DNA from: an uncultured Muribaculaceae bacterium
GTDB taxonomy: Bacteria > Bacteroidota > Bacteroidia > Bacteroidales > Muribaculaceae
Assembly (NCBI GenBank): GCA_934636465.1
Contig: CAKUAR010000004.1
Span: 1 to 64,000 of the forward strand
Reading direction: 5' to 3'
Length of the DNA stretch: 64,000 nt
In this document: positions 1 through 8,841 of the stretch, piece after piece
Layout: each line of letters starts with the position of its first letter
How positions within the stretch are numbered: the first letter of the stretch is position 1
The notes under the pieces: model-generated
Seen by the model: the letters and a program-made list of their open reading frames with translations, nothing else
Told to the model about the DNA's origin: nothing
Database searches by the model: none
Made by a program: the position numbers and the translations under genes

Positions 1-1
1 A

Positions 2-595
2 GAGTCCGGTGCAATACCGAACTCTTTCTCAAATCGGATAGTTAATAACCTGTCCAACTTTTTGGGGTCACTTCAAAAAGCGGCTTGGTATCCCACACTC
101 ACCGGCTCGGTCAACTATATGTGGAACTCCATGTCAAACGGCAATCCGTTCCAAAACTTCCAGTGGTCGGGCTACTCCACAGCAGGACTCACGCTGTCGT
201 TCCCGCTGTTCACCGGCGGCCAGCGCTACTACAAGCAAAAACAGGCCGAGGTGTCGCTGCGCGAAATGAAATGGCAACGCGAAAATCTGGAGCGAAGCCT
301 TGGCATGCAAGTAAAAACACAGCTCGACCACATCGACAAAAGCCTTGTGCAAATCTCGTCGAATGAGGGTGGTGTAAGGCAGGCCGAAAAGGCCAAAGAC
401 ATCATGCAGAAGAGCTTCAAGATAGGTGCGGCGTCGTTCATTCAGCTGCGCGACACCGAGGACGCCCTCATGGGTGCCCGGCTGGCATATTATCAGGCCA
501 TCTACGACTATCTTGTGGCTCAAAGCAACCTTGAGCTCGTGCTCGGCAAAGCGCCACTTGAGAAATATGTCACAACAACCGGCAATCAAAACTAA
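2..595 (+). CDS. TolC-like outer-membrane efflux protein, C-terminal part
   Basis: The reading frame is open from the left edge of the window, so the gene begins upstream and only about 197 codons are present. The TTG at 62 is an internal codon, not a start. The sequence has the outer-membrane efflux protein (OEP/TolC) pattern: a beta-strand stretch (AAWYPTLTGSVNY, then LTLSFPLFTGG), a long amphipathic helix rich in K/E/Q, a second helix with FKIGAASFIQLRDTEDAL, and a final helix YYQAIYDYLVAQSNLELVLG. Family knowledge: the trimer forms the outer-membrane channel of tripartite pumps. It is followed after 24 bp by the adaptor and then the RND pump, so this is the exit duct of that system. Substrate unknown. 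Confidence 0.9.
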   Translation, partial: ESGAIPNSFSNRIVNNLSNFLGSLQKAAWYPTLTGSVNYMWNSMSNGNPFQNFQWSGYSTAGLTLSFPLFTGGQRYYKQKQAEVSLREMKWQRENLERSLGMQVKTQLDHIDKSLVQISSNEGGVRQAEKAKDIMQKSFKIGAASFIQLRDTEDALMGARLAYYQAIYDYLVAQSNLELVLGKAPLEKYVTTTGNQN

Positions 596-619
596 GTAAA
601 CAAAAAAAGGCAAAACTAT

Positions 620-1633
620 ATGAACATCATCAAGACAATTGCCGTGATGGGCTTGGCCGGACTGACCATGACCTCATGCACCGGCAAAAAACAGGAAGCT
701 GCCCCCAAGGAGGAACTTCCCATTGTGGAAGTGGAAACATCGAGCGAGAAGCTTGTGCCACAAACGAGTGAATACACGGCCACGGTTGAGGCTTTTAAGA
801 CCAACAACATCATGTCGGCAACCGGCAACCGCATAAAGCACATTCTTGTTGACGTGGGCAGCACCGTCAGAGCCGGGCAGGCTGTGGTGATACTCGACGA
901 CGTGAGCATAGCCCAGCAAAAAATTGCCATGGCCAACCAGAGCCGCGACCTGGCACGCGCCAAGGAGCTCGTGAAGATAGGCGGAGGCACACAGCAGAGC
1001 GTTGACCAGCTCCAAGCGCAATACGACGCCAATGCGCGCGCGTTGCGCAACATGCAGGAAAACACAGTGCTCACATCGCCCATAAGCGGCGTGGTGACCA
1101 CGCGCAACTACAACAACGGCGATTTGCCCTCGGGCCAGCCCATACTCGTGATTGAGCAGCAGCAACCACTCAAAGTTATTGTCAACGTCAACGAAAGCGA
1201 CTACCCCAATGTGAAAAAAGGCCAGCACGTCAACGTTAAGTTCGACGTCTATGGCGAAGAAACTTTCGACGGCTCGGTCTATTTGATACACCCGTCAATC
1301 GACCCTACCACACGCACGTTTGAGGTGGAAGTCACCATCAACAACCGCAGCAACAAGGTGCGTTCCGGCATGTTTGCCCGCGTGATGTTCGACTTTGGCT
1401 CGCGCAACAGCGTGGTGGTGGCCGACAAGGCCATACAGAAGCAAACAGGCTCCGGCGTGCGCTATGTCTATATTTATAAGCCAAACGGCACGGTGTCGTT
1501 TGCAGAAGTCACCCTTGGCCGCCGTCTCGACAACCAATATGAGGTGCTGTCGGGCTTGACTCCAGGCGAGCAAGTGGTGGTGGCCGGACAAGCCAGAGTG
1601 AGCAACGGCGCTAAAGTGCAGTTGAAAAAATAA
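620..1633 (+). CDS. RND efflux periplasmic adaptor (HlyD/AcrA family) lipoprotein
   Basis: 337 aa, normal length for an AcrA/MexA-type membrane fusion protein. The N-terminus is a lipoprotein signal with lipobox LTMTSC (Cys20), so the adaptor is probably anchored to the inner membrane. The following order is visible: beta-barrel/lipoyl half (NRIKHILVDVGSTVRAGQ), a short alpha-hairpin (about residues 95-145), the second lipoyl half (VLTSPISGVVTTRNYNNGD), then a barrel and membrane-proximal domain ending LTPGEQVVVAGQARVSNGAKV. Family knowledge: it couples the inner-membrane pump to TolC. It sits between the TolC-like gene and the pump, which starts 29 bp downstream, so the three are probably one operon. 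Confidence 0.93.
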   Translation: MNIIKTIAVMGLAGLTMTSCTGKKQEAAPKEELPIVEVETSSEKLVPQTSEYTATVEAFKTNNIMSATGNRIKHILVDVGSTVRAGQAVVILDDVSIAQQKIAMANQSRDLARAKELVKIGGGTQQSVDQLQAQYDANARALRNMQENTVLTSPISGVVTTRNYNNGDLPSGQPILVIEQQQPLKVIVNVNESDYPNVKKGQHVNVKFDVYGEETFDGSVYLIHPSIDPTTRTFEVEVTINNRSNKVRSGMFARVMFDFGSRNSVVVADKAIQKQTGSGVRYVYIYKPNGTVSFAEVTLGRRLDNQYEVLSGLTPGEQVVVAGQARVSNGAKVQLKK

Positions 1634-1662
1634 ATATTAACAGCTAAAATCCCCGAAAAGAA

Positions 1663-4600
1663 ATGAGTTTATATTCAAGTTCGGTTAAGCGGCCTGTGAC
1701 CACGGTGCTGGTCTTTGTGGCAGTCGTGATTCTCGGCTTGTTCTCGTTGCGCCAACTGCCTATCGACCTGTACCCCGACATCGACACCAACACGCTGATG
1801 GTAATGACCACCTATTCGGGTGCCAGCGCGCAAGACATAGAGCAAAACCTCACACGTCCGCTCGAAAACACGCTCAACTCCGTGGAGCACCTCAAGCACA
1901 TCACTTCAAAATCAAGAGAAAACATATCCATCATCACGCTTGAGTTTGAATATGGCTACGACATCGACGTGCTGACAAACGATGTGCGCGACAAACTCGA
2001 CATGGTGTCGAGCTACTTGCCAGACGATGCCGAAACACCCATCATCTTCAAGTTCAGCAGCGACATGATACCCATAGTGTTGCTGTCGGTTCAGGCAAAA
2101 GAAAGCATGCCTGGACTCTACAAAATCCTTGACGAAGATGTGTCGAACCCGTTGGCGCGAGTTGACGGTGTGGGCTCGGTGTCAATCTCCGGTGCCCCCA
2201 AGCGCGAGATACACGTCTATGTTGACCCCTTCAAACTTGAAGCCTACGGGCTTAGCGTGGAAACCATATCGGCATTGATTGGTGCCGAAAACCGCAATAT
2301 TCCTGGCGGCACATTCGATGTGGGCAGCAACACCTACTCGCTGCGCGTGCAGGGTGAGTTCAAAGACCCCGAGGAAATGGGCAACATTGTGGTTGGCGCA
2401 TATAATGGCGGCGTGGTGCATCTGAAAGACGTGGCTCGCATTGACGACTCTCTTGAAGAAAGAGCGCAAGAGTCCTACAACAACGGCGAGAAAGGCGCAA
2501 TGATTGTGGTGCAAAAGCAGTCGGGTGCCAACTCCGTGCAGATTTCCAACAAGATACGCGATGTGCTGCCAAGCATACAGAAAAATCTGCCAAGCGACGT
2601 GAAGCTCGACTACATTGTCGATACGTCCGACAATATCAAAAACACCATAGGCAGTTTGACTGAAACTGTGCTCTATGCCTTGCTCTTTGTGGGCATTGTG
2701 GTGTTTTTCTTCCTCGGTCGCTGGCGTGCAACCGTGATTATTCTGCTCACAATCCCCATTTCGCTCATAGCGTCGTTTATCTATCTCTACGCCACTGGCA
2801 ACACCCTCAACATCGTTTCTCTGTCGGCACTGTCCATTTCCATAGGCATGGTGGTTGACGACGCCATTGTGGTGCTCGAAAACGTGACCACCCACATAGA
2901 GCGCGGAGCCGACCCCAAGCAGGCCGCCGTGCATGGCACCAACGAGGTGGCCATATCCGTGGTGGCGTCAACTCTCACGCTCATAGCAGTGTTCTTCCCA
3001 CTGACGCTCGTCAAGGGCATGACCGGCGTGCTGTTCCGCCAGCTCGGCTGGATGGTAACCATCATGATGATAATCTCCACCGCAAGCGCATTGTCGCTCA
3101 CCCCCATGCTGTGCAGCCGCATGCTCCGCTTGCGAAACAACGACAGCACCCTGTTCAAGAAACTCTACGCCCCCATAGAGCGCATGCTCGACGCCATCGA
3201 CAACGGCTATGCGCGCCTGCTCGATGTGGTGGTCACACACCGCTGGATTTCCACGGCAGTGGCTCTGGGCATTTTTGTCGGCTCCATGTTCCTTGTGAAG
3301 TTCATAGGCAACGAGTTCTTCCCCACGAGCGACAACAGCCGCTTGGGCGTGAGCCTTGAGCTGCCCATAGGCACGCGAGTGGAAGATGCTAAAGACGTGT
3401 GCGCACGAATTTATGCCGACTGGAAGAAGAAATATCCAGAAATCAAGATGCTTAACTACACGGTGGGCCAGGCAAGCAGCGACAACACCTACGCCTCCAT
3501 GAGCGACAACGGCTCTCACATCATGTCTATGAACATCAGGCTTGTTAACCCCAGCGAGCGAAAGCGCAACATCACCGAGATTGCCAAGCTCATGCGCGAG
3601 GACCTCAAGCAATATCCCGAGCTGAAAAAGGCACAGGTTAATGTGGGCGGCACGCGTAGCGGAAGCATGAGCGGACAGTCAACTATCGACTACGAGATTT
3701 ATGGCTACGACTTTGCCAAGACCGACACCGTGGCACAGCAGCTGAAGCGCATATTGGAGGGCGTGAAAGGCACAGCCGACATCAACATAAGCCGCTCCGA
3801 CTATCAGCCGGAGTATCAAGTTGACTTCGACCGCGAGAAGCTGGCAATCTACGGCTTGAACCTCACGACGGCCGCCACTGCCTTGCGCAATCGCATCAAC
3901 GGCTCCACGGCGTCTTATTTCCGTGAGGACGGTGATGAATATGACATCAAGGTCATGTATCAGCCCAACTACCGCACATCGCTTGAGGACATAGAAAACA
4001 TCACCCTCTATAATGCCCATGGAAAAGGCATAAAGCTCCAAGAAGTGGGCACTGTGGTGGAACGGTTTAACCCACCCACCATAGAACGTAAAGACCGCGA
4101 GCGCATCATCACGCTGTCAACCGTGGTGCAAGACCGCCCCATGAGCGAGATAATTGCCGATGCCCAGCCGCAAATCGACAAGCTCAACTTGCCACAAGGC
4201 GTAACGATAGAGCTTAGTGGCTCCTACGAAGACCAGAAAGACTCGTTTGGCGACCTTGGCACACTGGCCATTCTCATCATAATTTTGGTCTATATCGTCA
4301 TGGCGTCGCAGTTTGAGTCGCTCACCTACCCTGGCATCATCATGACGTCCATCATGTTTGCCTTCTCTGGCGTGGTACTGATTTTGCTCCTTACCGGAAC
4401 AAACCTCAACATCATGTCAATGATTGGCTCAATCATGCTGATTGGTATTGTGGTTAAAAACGGCATTGTGCTGGTTGACTACATCAACCTCAACCGCGAG
4501 CGTGGCATGAGTGTCAGACGGTCGGTGGTTGACGGCGGACACTCACGATTGCGCCCTGTGCTCATGACGTCGCTCACCACCATTCTTGGCATGGTGCCTA

Positions 4601-4770
4601 TGGCGATAGGCAGCGGCGAAGGCTCTGAAATGTGGCGGCCTATGGGTATGGCTGTGATTGGCGGACTCACATTCTCCACAGTGCTCACACTGCTGTTTGT
4701 GCCCACCATGTACACCATTTTTGCCTACAACGGCATGCGCCGTCAGCACAAAAAACTTTTGAAGAAATAA
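1663..4770 (+). CDS. RND multidrug efflux transporter permease (AcrB/MexB-like)
   Basis: 1035 aa, full RND pump length. N-terminal SLYSSSVKRPVTTVLV is the typical cytoplasmic start and first membrane helix. Proton-relay residues are recognisable: the Asp pair D399-D400 in TM4 (GMVVDDAIVVLENV) and K932 in TM10 (VVKNGIVLVDYIN). Two large periplasmic loops flank TM2-6 and TM8-12. Family knowledge: a homotrimeric proton/drug antiporter of the HAE type; the motif set fits drug or lipophilic substrates better than the heavy-metal CusA group, but the substrate cannot be read from sequence. It is third in the operon, and a small PII-like gene follows after 22 bp. Confidence 0.95.
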   Translation: MSLYSSSVKRPVTTVLVFVAVVILGLFSLRQLPIDLYPDIDTNTLMVMTTYSGASAQDIEQNLTRPLENTLNSVEHLKHITSKSRENISIITLEFEYGYDIDVLTNDVRDKLDMVSSYLPDDAETPIIFKFSSDMIPIVLLSVQAKESMPGLYKILDEDVSNPLARVDGVGSVSISGAPKREIHVYVDPFKLEAYGLSVETISALIGAENRNIPGGTFDVGSNTYSLRVQGEFKDPEEMGNIVVGAYNGGVVHLKDVARIDDSLEERAQESYNNGEKGAMIVVQKQSGANSVQISNKIRDVLPSIQKNLPSDVKLDYIVDTSDNIKNTIGSLTETVLYALLFVGIVVFFFLGRWRATVIILLTIPISLIASFIYLYATGNTLNIVSLSALSISIGMVVDDAIVVLENVTTHIERGADPKQAAVHGTNEVAISVVASTLTLIAVFFPLTLVKGMTGVLFRQLGWMVTIMMIISTASALSLTPMLCSRMLRLRNNDSTLFKKLYAPIERMLDAIDNGYARLLDVVVTHRWISTAVALGIFVGSMFLVKFIGNEFFPTSDNSRLGVSLELPIGTRVEDAKDVCARIYADWKKKYPEIKMLNYTVGQASSDNTYASMSDNGSHIMSMNIRLVNPSERKRNITEIAKLMREDLKQYPELKKAQVNVGGTRSGSMSGQSTIDYEIYGYDFAKTDTVAQQLKRILEGVKGTADINISRSDYQPEYQVDFDREKLAIYGLNLTTAATALRNRINGSTASYFREDGDEYDIKVMYQPNYRTSLEDIENITLYNAHGKGIKLQEVGTVVERFNPPTIERKDRERIITLSTVVQDRPMSEIIADAQPQIDKLNLPQGVTIELSGSYEDQKDSFGDLGTLAILIIILVYIVMASQFESLTYPGIIMTSIMFAFSGVVLILLLTGTNLNIMSMIGSIMLIGIVVKNGIVLVDYINLNRERGMSVRRSVVDGGHSRLRPVLMTSLTTILGMVPMAIGSGEGSEMWRPMGMAVIGGLTFSTVLTLLFVPTMYTIFAYNGMRRQHKKLLKK

Positions 4771-4792
4771 TTAATTAATACTCTAAGAACAG

Positions 4793-5086
4793 ATGAAAGC
4801 GATATTTATAGCGTTTGACCAAGCATATTATGAAACGATTACCGAGGCACTGCTCCGCAACGGCTGCAGAGGCTTCACGGCATGGGAGCAGGTGCAGGGA
4901 CGCGGCAGCAAGACCGGCACGCCACACTATGGCAGCCACGCATGGCCATCAATGGCATCGTCTATCATAACCATGGTCGATGACGACAAGGTAGATGTTG
5001 TGCTCAATGTGCTGCACAAAATGGACGTCGCCACGCCAAAACTCGGCTTGAGAGCCTTTGTTTGGGCTGTGGAGCGCACCATATAG
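4793..5086 (+). CDS. Small PII-like (ferredoxin-fold) protein
   Basis: 97 aa, ATG start 22 bp after the RND pump stop. The sequence starts MKAIFIAFDQAYYETITEAL and has a short loop VQGRGSKTGTPHYGSH in the place where PII proteins carry the T-loop, then a beta-strand SSIITMVDDDKVDVVLNVLH like the second half of the PII/CutA ferredoxin-like fold. What I see is fold-like periodicity and size; assignment to a PII-like family is from pattern memory and not proven. Proteins of this kind are small trimers that bind nucleotides or metals. Its position as last gene of the efflux operon suggests it senses or modulates the pump. A strong terminator follows at 5112. Confidence 0.65.
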   Translation: MKAIFIAFDQAYYETITEALLRNGCRGFTAWEQVQGRGSKTGTPHYGSHAWPSMASSIITMVDDDKVDVVLNVLHKMDVATPKLGLRAFVWAVERTI

Positions 5087-5111
5087 TGCCCAGCACAAGC
5101 CATCAACACAC

Positions 5112-5161
5112 ACAGCAAGGCATTGTGTCGCCTCAGTTTGGCACAATCCTTGCTGTTTTTT
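5112..5161 (+). terminator. Rho-independent terminator of the RND operon
   Basis: Inverted repeat acagcaagg...ccttgctgt with an inner stem attgtg/cacaat, followed by six T. It lies 25 bp after the PII-like gene and marks the end of the efflux operon. Confidence 0.85.
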
Positions 5162-5218
5162 ATGCCAACAGCGGCCACAGGTCTGTGCTTTATGACCCAA
5201 AAGCTGCAAGTTTTTTAT

Positions 5219-5226
5219 TAGCTTTG
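5219..5226 (+). promoter_or_regulatory. Possible Bacteroidetes -7 element before the TPR gene
   Basis: TAGCTTTG matches TAnnTTTG and ends 41 bp before the ATG at 5268. No good TTTG -33 box is at the right distance, so this is a weak call. Confidence 0.4.
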
Positions 5227-5267
5227 CACTACGAAATGGAATTTGGAAATTAGATTTGTTAGAGAGT

Positions 5268-6923
5268 ATGCGTTTTTTCAAGCGAACTAATATTGATTTG
5301 AATCCCGAAGCTGAGTTAAAAGCCTTTTTCAAGGAATATAACTGCAAATACAAGGTTGCCGACAAGAAAGGGTCATCAACCTCAAAAGTTACACGTTATT
5401 ACTTTGACTATCAGGGCGGACACTTCATAAGTTCGGTTTATGACAACGAGGGAGTGGAACTTTGCTACCCAAACTGCTTCGACGTGTCAATGTCGCAGCT
5501 TGGCAACATGAGAGCCATTTGCAACAAATTCAATAATATAGGCTTGAGATTCAAGTGTACCTACACCATCGACGACGAGAAAAACACTGCCAACCTGCAA
5601 GTGTATGCCTACTGCACCACGGTGGCGAGAGACTTTAAAAAGCTGCTCGACATGTGCTTTGGTGTGGCACGCGATTTCGCCGACGACTACAACAAGCTGC
5701 TAAAGCAGTGCGAAGACAACGGCTTCGACGACGCCGAAGCTGGCCAGGCCGACAAAGACCGTGAGTTTTTCCTGCTCATGCAGCAGGAGTTTGCCTGTCA
5801 AGGCCACAAACGGCAAGTCAGGCTCACCCCAGAGCAGCCATTCTCCATAGAGCGCCTGCTCCACGATGTGATTGGCGAACCGGAGCCTGTGTGCGAGTCA
5901 CTCACTGTTCTCGCCACTGAAGCCGATGCAAAGGAGCTTCGCCTTACCGACGGCAAAACCATAGCCTCTTACGACCTGGCACCAGCCCCCACGGCTGGCG
6001 ACGACAAGCCCGAAAGCCACGACCACATGCTTCTGCTGAAATATCACAACGCCGGGCTTGACACCATGCGCAAAACGCTGGCGGTGACAGTGACCTGTGA
6101 GGGCACTGACGACACCACCACATGGCTCAGAATCACGGCCTGTGAGGTGAGACAGCGATTGAGCCGCACCAACACCCACGACCACGAGCCTACCGACGGC
6201 GTGCTGTCTTTCCTTGTGGCTCGCGACGTTAAGTCAACCAAGCAAAAAGTCCAGGAGTTTAACTACATGTGGCAAGAGGCACAAATCAACCTCAAAGAAA
6301 AGGGCTATGACAGTCTGCCAGCCGACCAGAAACTGATAGTTGACGTGGAGCAAGGCTGCACCGGCTATAACCTGTATTGGGGCTACCGCCACTTGCTGCG
6401 TGAGGACTATTACGCAGCCATGGTGCATTTCCAGAACGTGCTGGCTGGTTTGAAGACCACCTACTTGCATGCCACCGACAGGCAGCAGAACCTGTTCTAC
6501 CAGGTGTCATATTACATGGGCTTTTGCTGCAATGCGTTGCACCAGTACGAGAAAGCGTGCTATTACTTGAGAGACATCTACGACTGCGGCATGATTAAAT
6601 ATGCCATGGCCTATGTCAACGCTCTGGTGAGCTTGATGGACGTGCGGGTGTTCGACGTAATAGAGCACCTCAAAGTCCAGGTTGAGGACCACTACGGCCC
6701 CGACGATGAGCTGCCCGATTCAATAGATGATTTTCTCGATTTCTTGAAGCGTCGCTACGTCACGGCTCTCATTAGTTTCAAGGAATTTGACAAAGCCGAG
6801 GCCATTTTGAAGAAAATGGTTGAAGACGACAGCAGCGACGATTTTGCCATACGAAAACTTGCCGAACTCGTCACGCTGCGCGGCAAGGAAAGACCAACCG
6901 ACGACAATCAGCAGCAACACTGA
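5268..6923 (+). CDS. TPR-like protein with a YbjN-like N-terminal domain, function unknown
   Basis: 551 aa from the ATG at 5268; an in-frame TTG at 5256 is a less likely start. There is no signal peptide or membrane segment, so it is probably cytoplasmic. Residues of roughly 10-150 (YYFDYQGGHFISSVYDNEG, then MRAICNKFNNIGLRFKCTYTI) resemble the YbjN/type III chaperone-like fold (inference). The middle region is variable. From about residue 340 the sequence is helical with TPR-like pairs (YWGYRHLLREDYYAAMVHFQNVL, YYMGFCCNALHQYEKACYYL, FKEFDKAEAILKKMVED). No catalytic motif seen. It stands alone between two terminators. A scaffold or chaperone role is possible but not shown. Confidence 0.75.
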   Translation: MRFFKRTNIDLNPEAELKAFFKEYNCKYKVADKKGSSTSKVTRYYFDYQGGHFISSVYDNEGVELCYPNCFDVSMSQLGNMRAICNKFNNIGLRFKCTYTIDDEKNTANLQVYAYCTTVARDFKKLLDMCFGVARDFADDYNKLLKQCEDNGFDDAEAGQADKDREFFLLMQQEFACQGHKRQVRLTPEQPFSIERLLHDVIGEPEPVCESLTVLATEADAKELRLTDGKTIASYDLAPAPTAGDDKPESHDHMLLLKYHNAGLDTMRKTLAVTVTCEGTDDTTTWLRITACEVRQRLSRTNTHDHEPTDGVLSFLVARDVKSTKQKVQEFNYMWQEAQINLKEKGYDSLPADQKLIVDVEQGCTGYNLYWGYRHLLREDYYAAMVHFQNVLAGLKTTYLHATDRQQNLFYQVSYYMGFCCNALHQYEKACYYLRDIYDCGMIKYAMAYVNALVSLMDVRVFDVIEHLKVQVEDHYGPDDELPDSIDDFLDFLKRRYVTALISFKEFDKAEAILKKMVEDDSSDDFAIRKLAELVTLRGKERPTDDNQQQH

Positions 6924-6952
6924 CCGCAGTGTGCTGCACAATACAAGCAAAA

Positions 6953-6994
6953 ACATGGGGTTGTGCCTAAAATCATTCTGGCACAACCCCATGT
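6953..6994. terminator. Bidirectional terminator between convergent genes
   Basis: A 15-bp perfect stem, acatggggttgtgcc and its complement, with a 12-base loop. It lies between the TPR gene (plus) and the acyl-CoA synthetase (minus), and can serve both. Confidence 0.85.
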
Positions 6995-7014
6995 CTGTTT
7001 TATTAACCGTGTTA

Positions 7015-8661
7015 TCAGTGTTGATACAGATAACGCTTTATAGAGCGTTTTGGTGTCTTTTCAAACTCTTCGTTATACATTTGTATTCCTGCTATCTGCG
7101 AGTAGCTCGGCAGTGAGGTGTTAAGCTGCTTTATGCTCTCCTCCAGAGTGTGCTGCAACTCGTCGTGCGACAGGTTCTCTTGCTCTGCGCTCTCAAAGTC
7201 AGGATAAATCAGAGCCTTGAGCTTACCGCTCTCCTCTATCACGAGCGACTCGTTCACAAATGGCAAGTTGTTGACCTGCTGCTCAATTTCCTCTGGATAT
7301 ATGTTCTGGCCGTTTGAGCCCAAAATCATGTTCTTGCTTCTTCCGCGCAAGAACAAGAAGCCCTCGCTGTCCATAGTGGCAAGGTCGCCAGTGTTCATCC
7401 AGCCGTCTTTCATCACAGCCTGGGTGGCAGCCTCGTTTTTGTAATAGCCAAGCATGAGGTTAGTTCCTCTCACCCACAACTCTCCTGGCACATTCTCTGG
7501 GTCTGGCGAGTCGATGCGACCCTCCATGCGGTCCACTATGCGGCCGCACGACCCCACCTTGTTCACTGCCGGTGGCGCATACGAAATCAGAGGTGCGCAC
7601 TCCGTCATGCCATATCCGTTGGTCAGCGGAAACTCTATTTTCGACAAGAAACGCTCCACATCGCCGTTGATTGCAGCTCCGCCCACAATCAGCTCCTGCA
7701 AGCGGCCGCCAAACGTCTCAGTCAACTTGTTCTTGATGCGTGCCAGCAGCTTTTGGTCCACGTATGGCACCTTGAGCAGCAACTTCATCACCGGCTTGTC
7801 AAGCAGCGGGAACACGTTCTTCTTGATTATCTTCTCTATAATCAGCGGCACCGTCACAATCATTGGCGGGTGCGCATTGGCAAAGGCGTTGATAATCACT
7901 CGTGGCGATGGCATTCTGGTCAAGAAATACAAGTGGCAGCCGCGTGAGAATGCGTGGAGCAAATCTATCGTCAAGCCATACATGTGGGCGAGCGGAAGCA
8001 TTGCCACCACGCTGTCGCCGGCATGCAGACACTCCAAGTGGTCGATACAATACTGCACATTCGACGAGAATGCCCTCAGCGGTATCATAACACCCTTTGA
8101 GAAGCCTGTTGAGCCAGAGGTATAGTTGATTGCAGCCAGACTCTCTGGGTCGCGGTCCTCATATTTCACATCATTCTCCGAGAAACGCTCAGGATATTTC
8201 TTTCCAAACAATTCGTTGAGGTGCGCGCGTGCATAGTCAAGCTTCTTGTCTCTGCACAAAAACAGAGAGAAGCCGTTGATGTTCACAGCGCCCATCAGTT
8301 TGTCCATCACTGCCGCGTCAAGGTTTTCCCACACCGACTCATCAACGAACAGCAACTTTGCGTCGCTGTGGTTCACGAGTTGCTGCAAGTTCTCGGCCTT
8401 GAAGTCTTGCAACAGTGGCACTGCAACTGCCCCATAGGTCATCGAAGCTAAGAATGCCACCGACCATTGTGCCGAGTTTTTGCCACACACGGCAATCTTG
8501 TCGCCTGACTTTATGCCGGCATACTCAAACATGATGTGCAGCTTCTCAACCTTTCTTGCTATGTCGCCATATCTGAACGACACACCTTCAAAATCAGTCA
8601 GCGCAAGCTGGTTCCAATTTTCTTTTATCGCTTTCTCAAAGCGCTTAATTATAGAAATCAT
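7015..8661 (-). CDS. AMP-binding acyl-CoA synthetase / long-chain fatty acid-CoA ligase
   Basis: 548 aa, ANL superfamily. The ATP/AMP P-loop is TSGSTGFSKG (residues 181-190), the adenylate-binding motif is NGYGMTECAPLISY, and the hinge region is WMNTGDLATMDSEGFLFLRGRSKNMIL with a later Lys-containing tail (TPKRSIKRYLY). Family knowledge: it activates a carboxylic acid, most likely a fatty acid, to acyl-AMP and then acyl-CoA. No signal peptide or transmembrane segment; probably cytoplasmic or membrane-associated. It is a single-gene unit transcribed toward the terminator at 6953. A CAAATTTA (-7 on the minus strand) lies at 8736, but its -33 spacing is poor. The exact chain length specificity cannot be told. 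Confidence 0.9.
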   Translation of the reverse strand: MISIIKRFEKAIKENWNQLALTDFEGVSFRYGDIARKVEKLHIMFEYAGIKSGDKIAVCGKNSAQWSVAFLASMTYGAVAVPLLQDFKAENLQQLVNHSDAKLLFVDESVWENLDAAVMDKLMGAVNINGFSLFLCRDKKLDYARAHLNELFGKKYPERFSENDVKYEDRDPESLAAINYTSGSTGFSKGVMIPLRAFSSNVQYCIDHLECLHAGDSVVAMLPLAHMYGLTIDLLHAFSRGCHLYFLTRMPSPRVIINAFANAHPPMIVTVPLIIEKIIKKNVFPLLDKPVMKLLLKVPYVDQKLLARIKNKLTETFGGRLQELIVGGAAINGDVERFLSKIEFPLTNGYGMTECAPLISYAPPAVNKVGSCGRIVDRMEGRIDSPDPENVPGELWVRGTNLMLGYYKNEAATQAVMKDGWMNTGDLATMDSEGFLFLRGRSKNMILGSNGQNIYPEEIEQQVNNLPFVNESLVIEESGKLKALIYPDFESAEQENLSHDELQHTLEESIKQLNTSLPSYSQIAGIQMYNEEFEKTPKRSIKRYLYQH

Positions 8662-8771
8662 ATTTCTTATTGGTATTTTTCTACCAGAACACCGACCTCT
8701 AAATAAAAATCAATGCCTGATTTGATTACACAACACAAATTTAGTCATTATGTGCAAAACATAAAATCAAA

Positions 8772-8800
8772 AGACCGGCACATTTGTCACATGTCGGTCT
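8772..8800 (-). terminator. Terminator of the grpE-dnaJ-pseudouridine synthase operon
   Basis: Stem agaccg/cggtct with further pairs; read on the minus strand it is followed by TTTTG. It lies 41 bp past the stop of the RluA-family gene. Confidence 0.7.
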
Positions 8801-8841
8801 CTTAATTCATATTCTCATTTAGCTATCAACCAAATCGTCAA

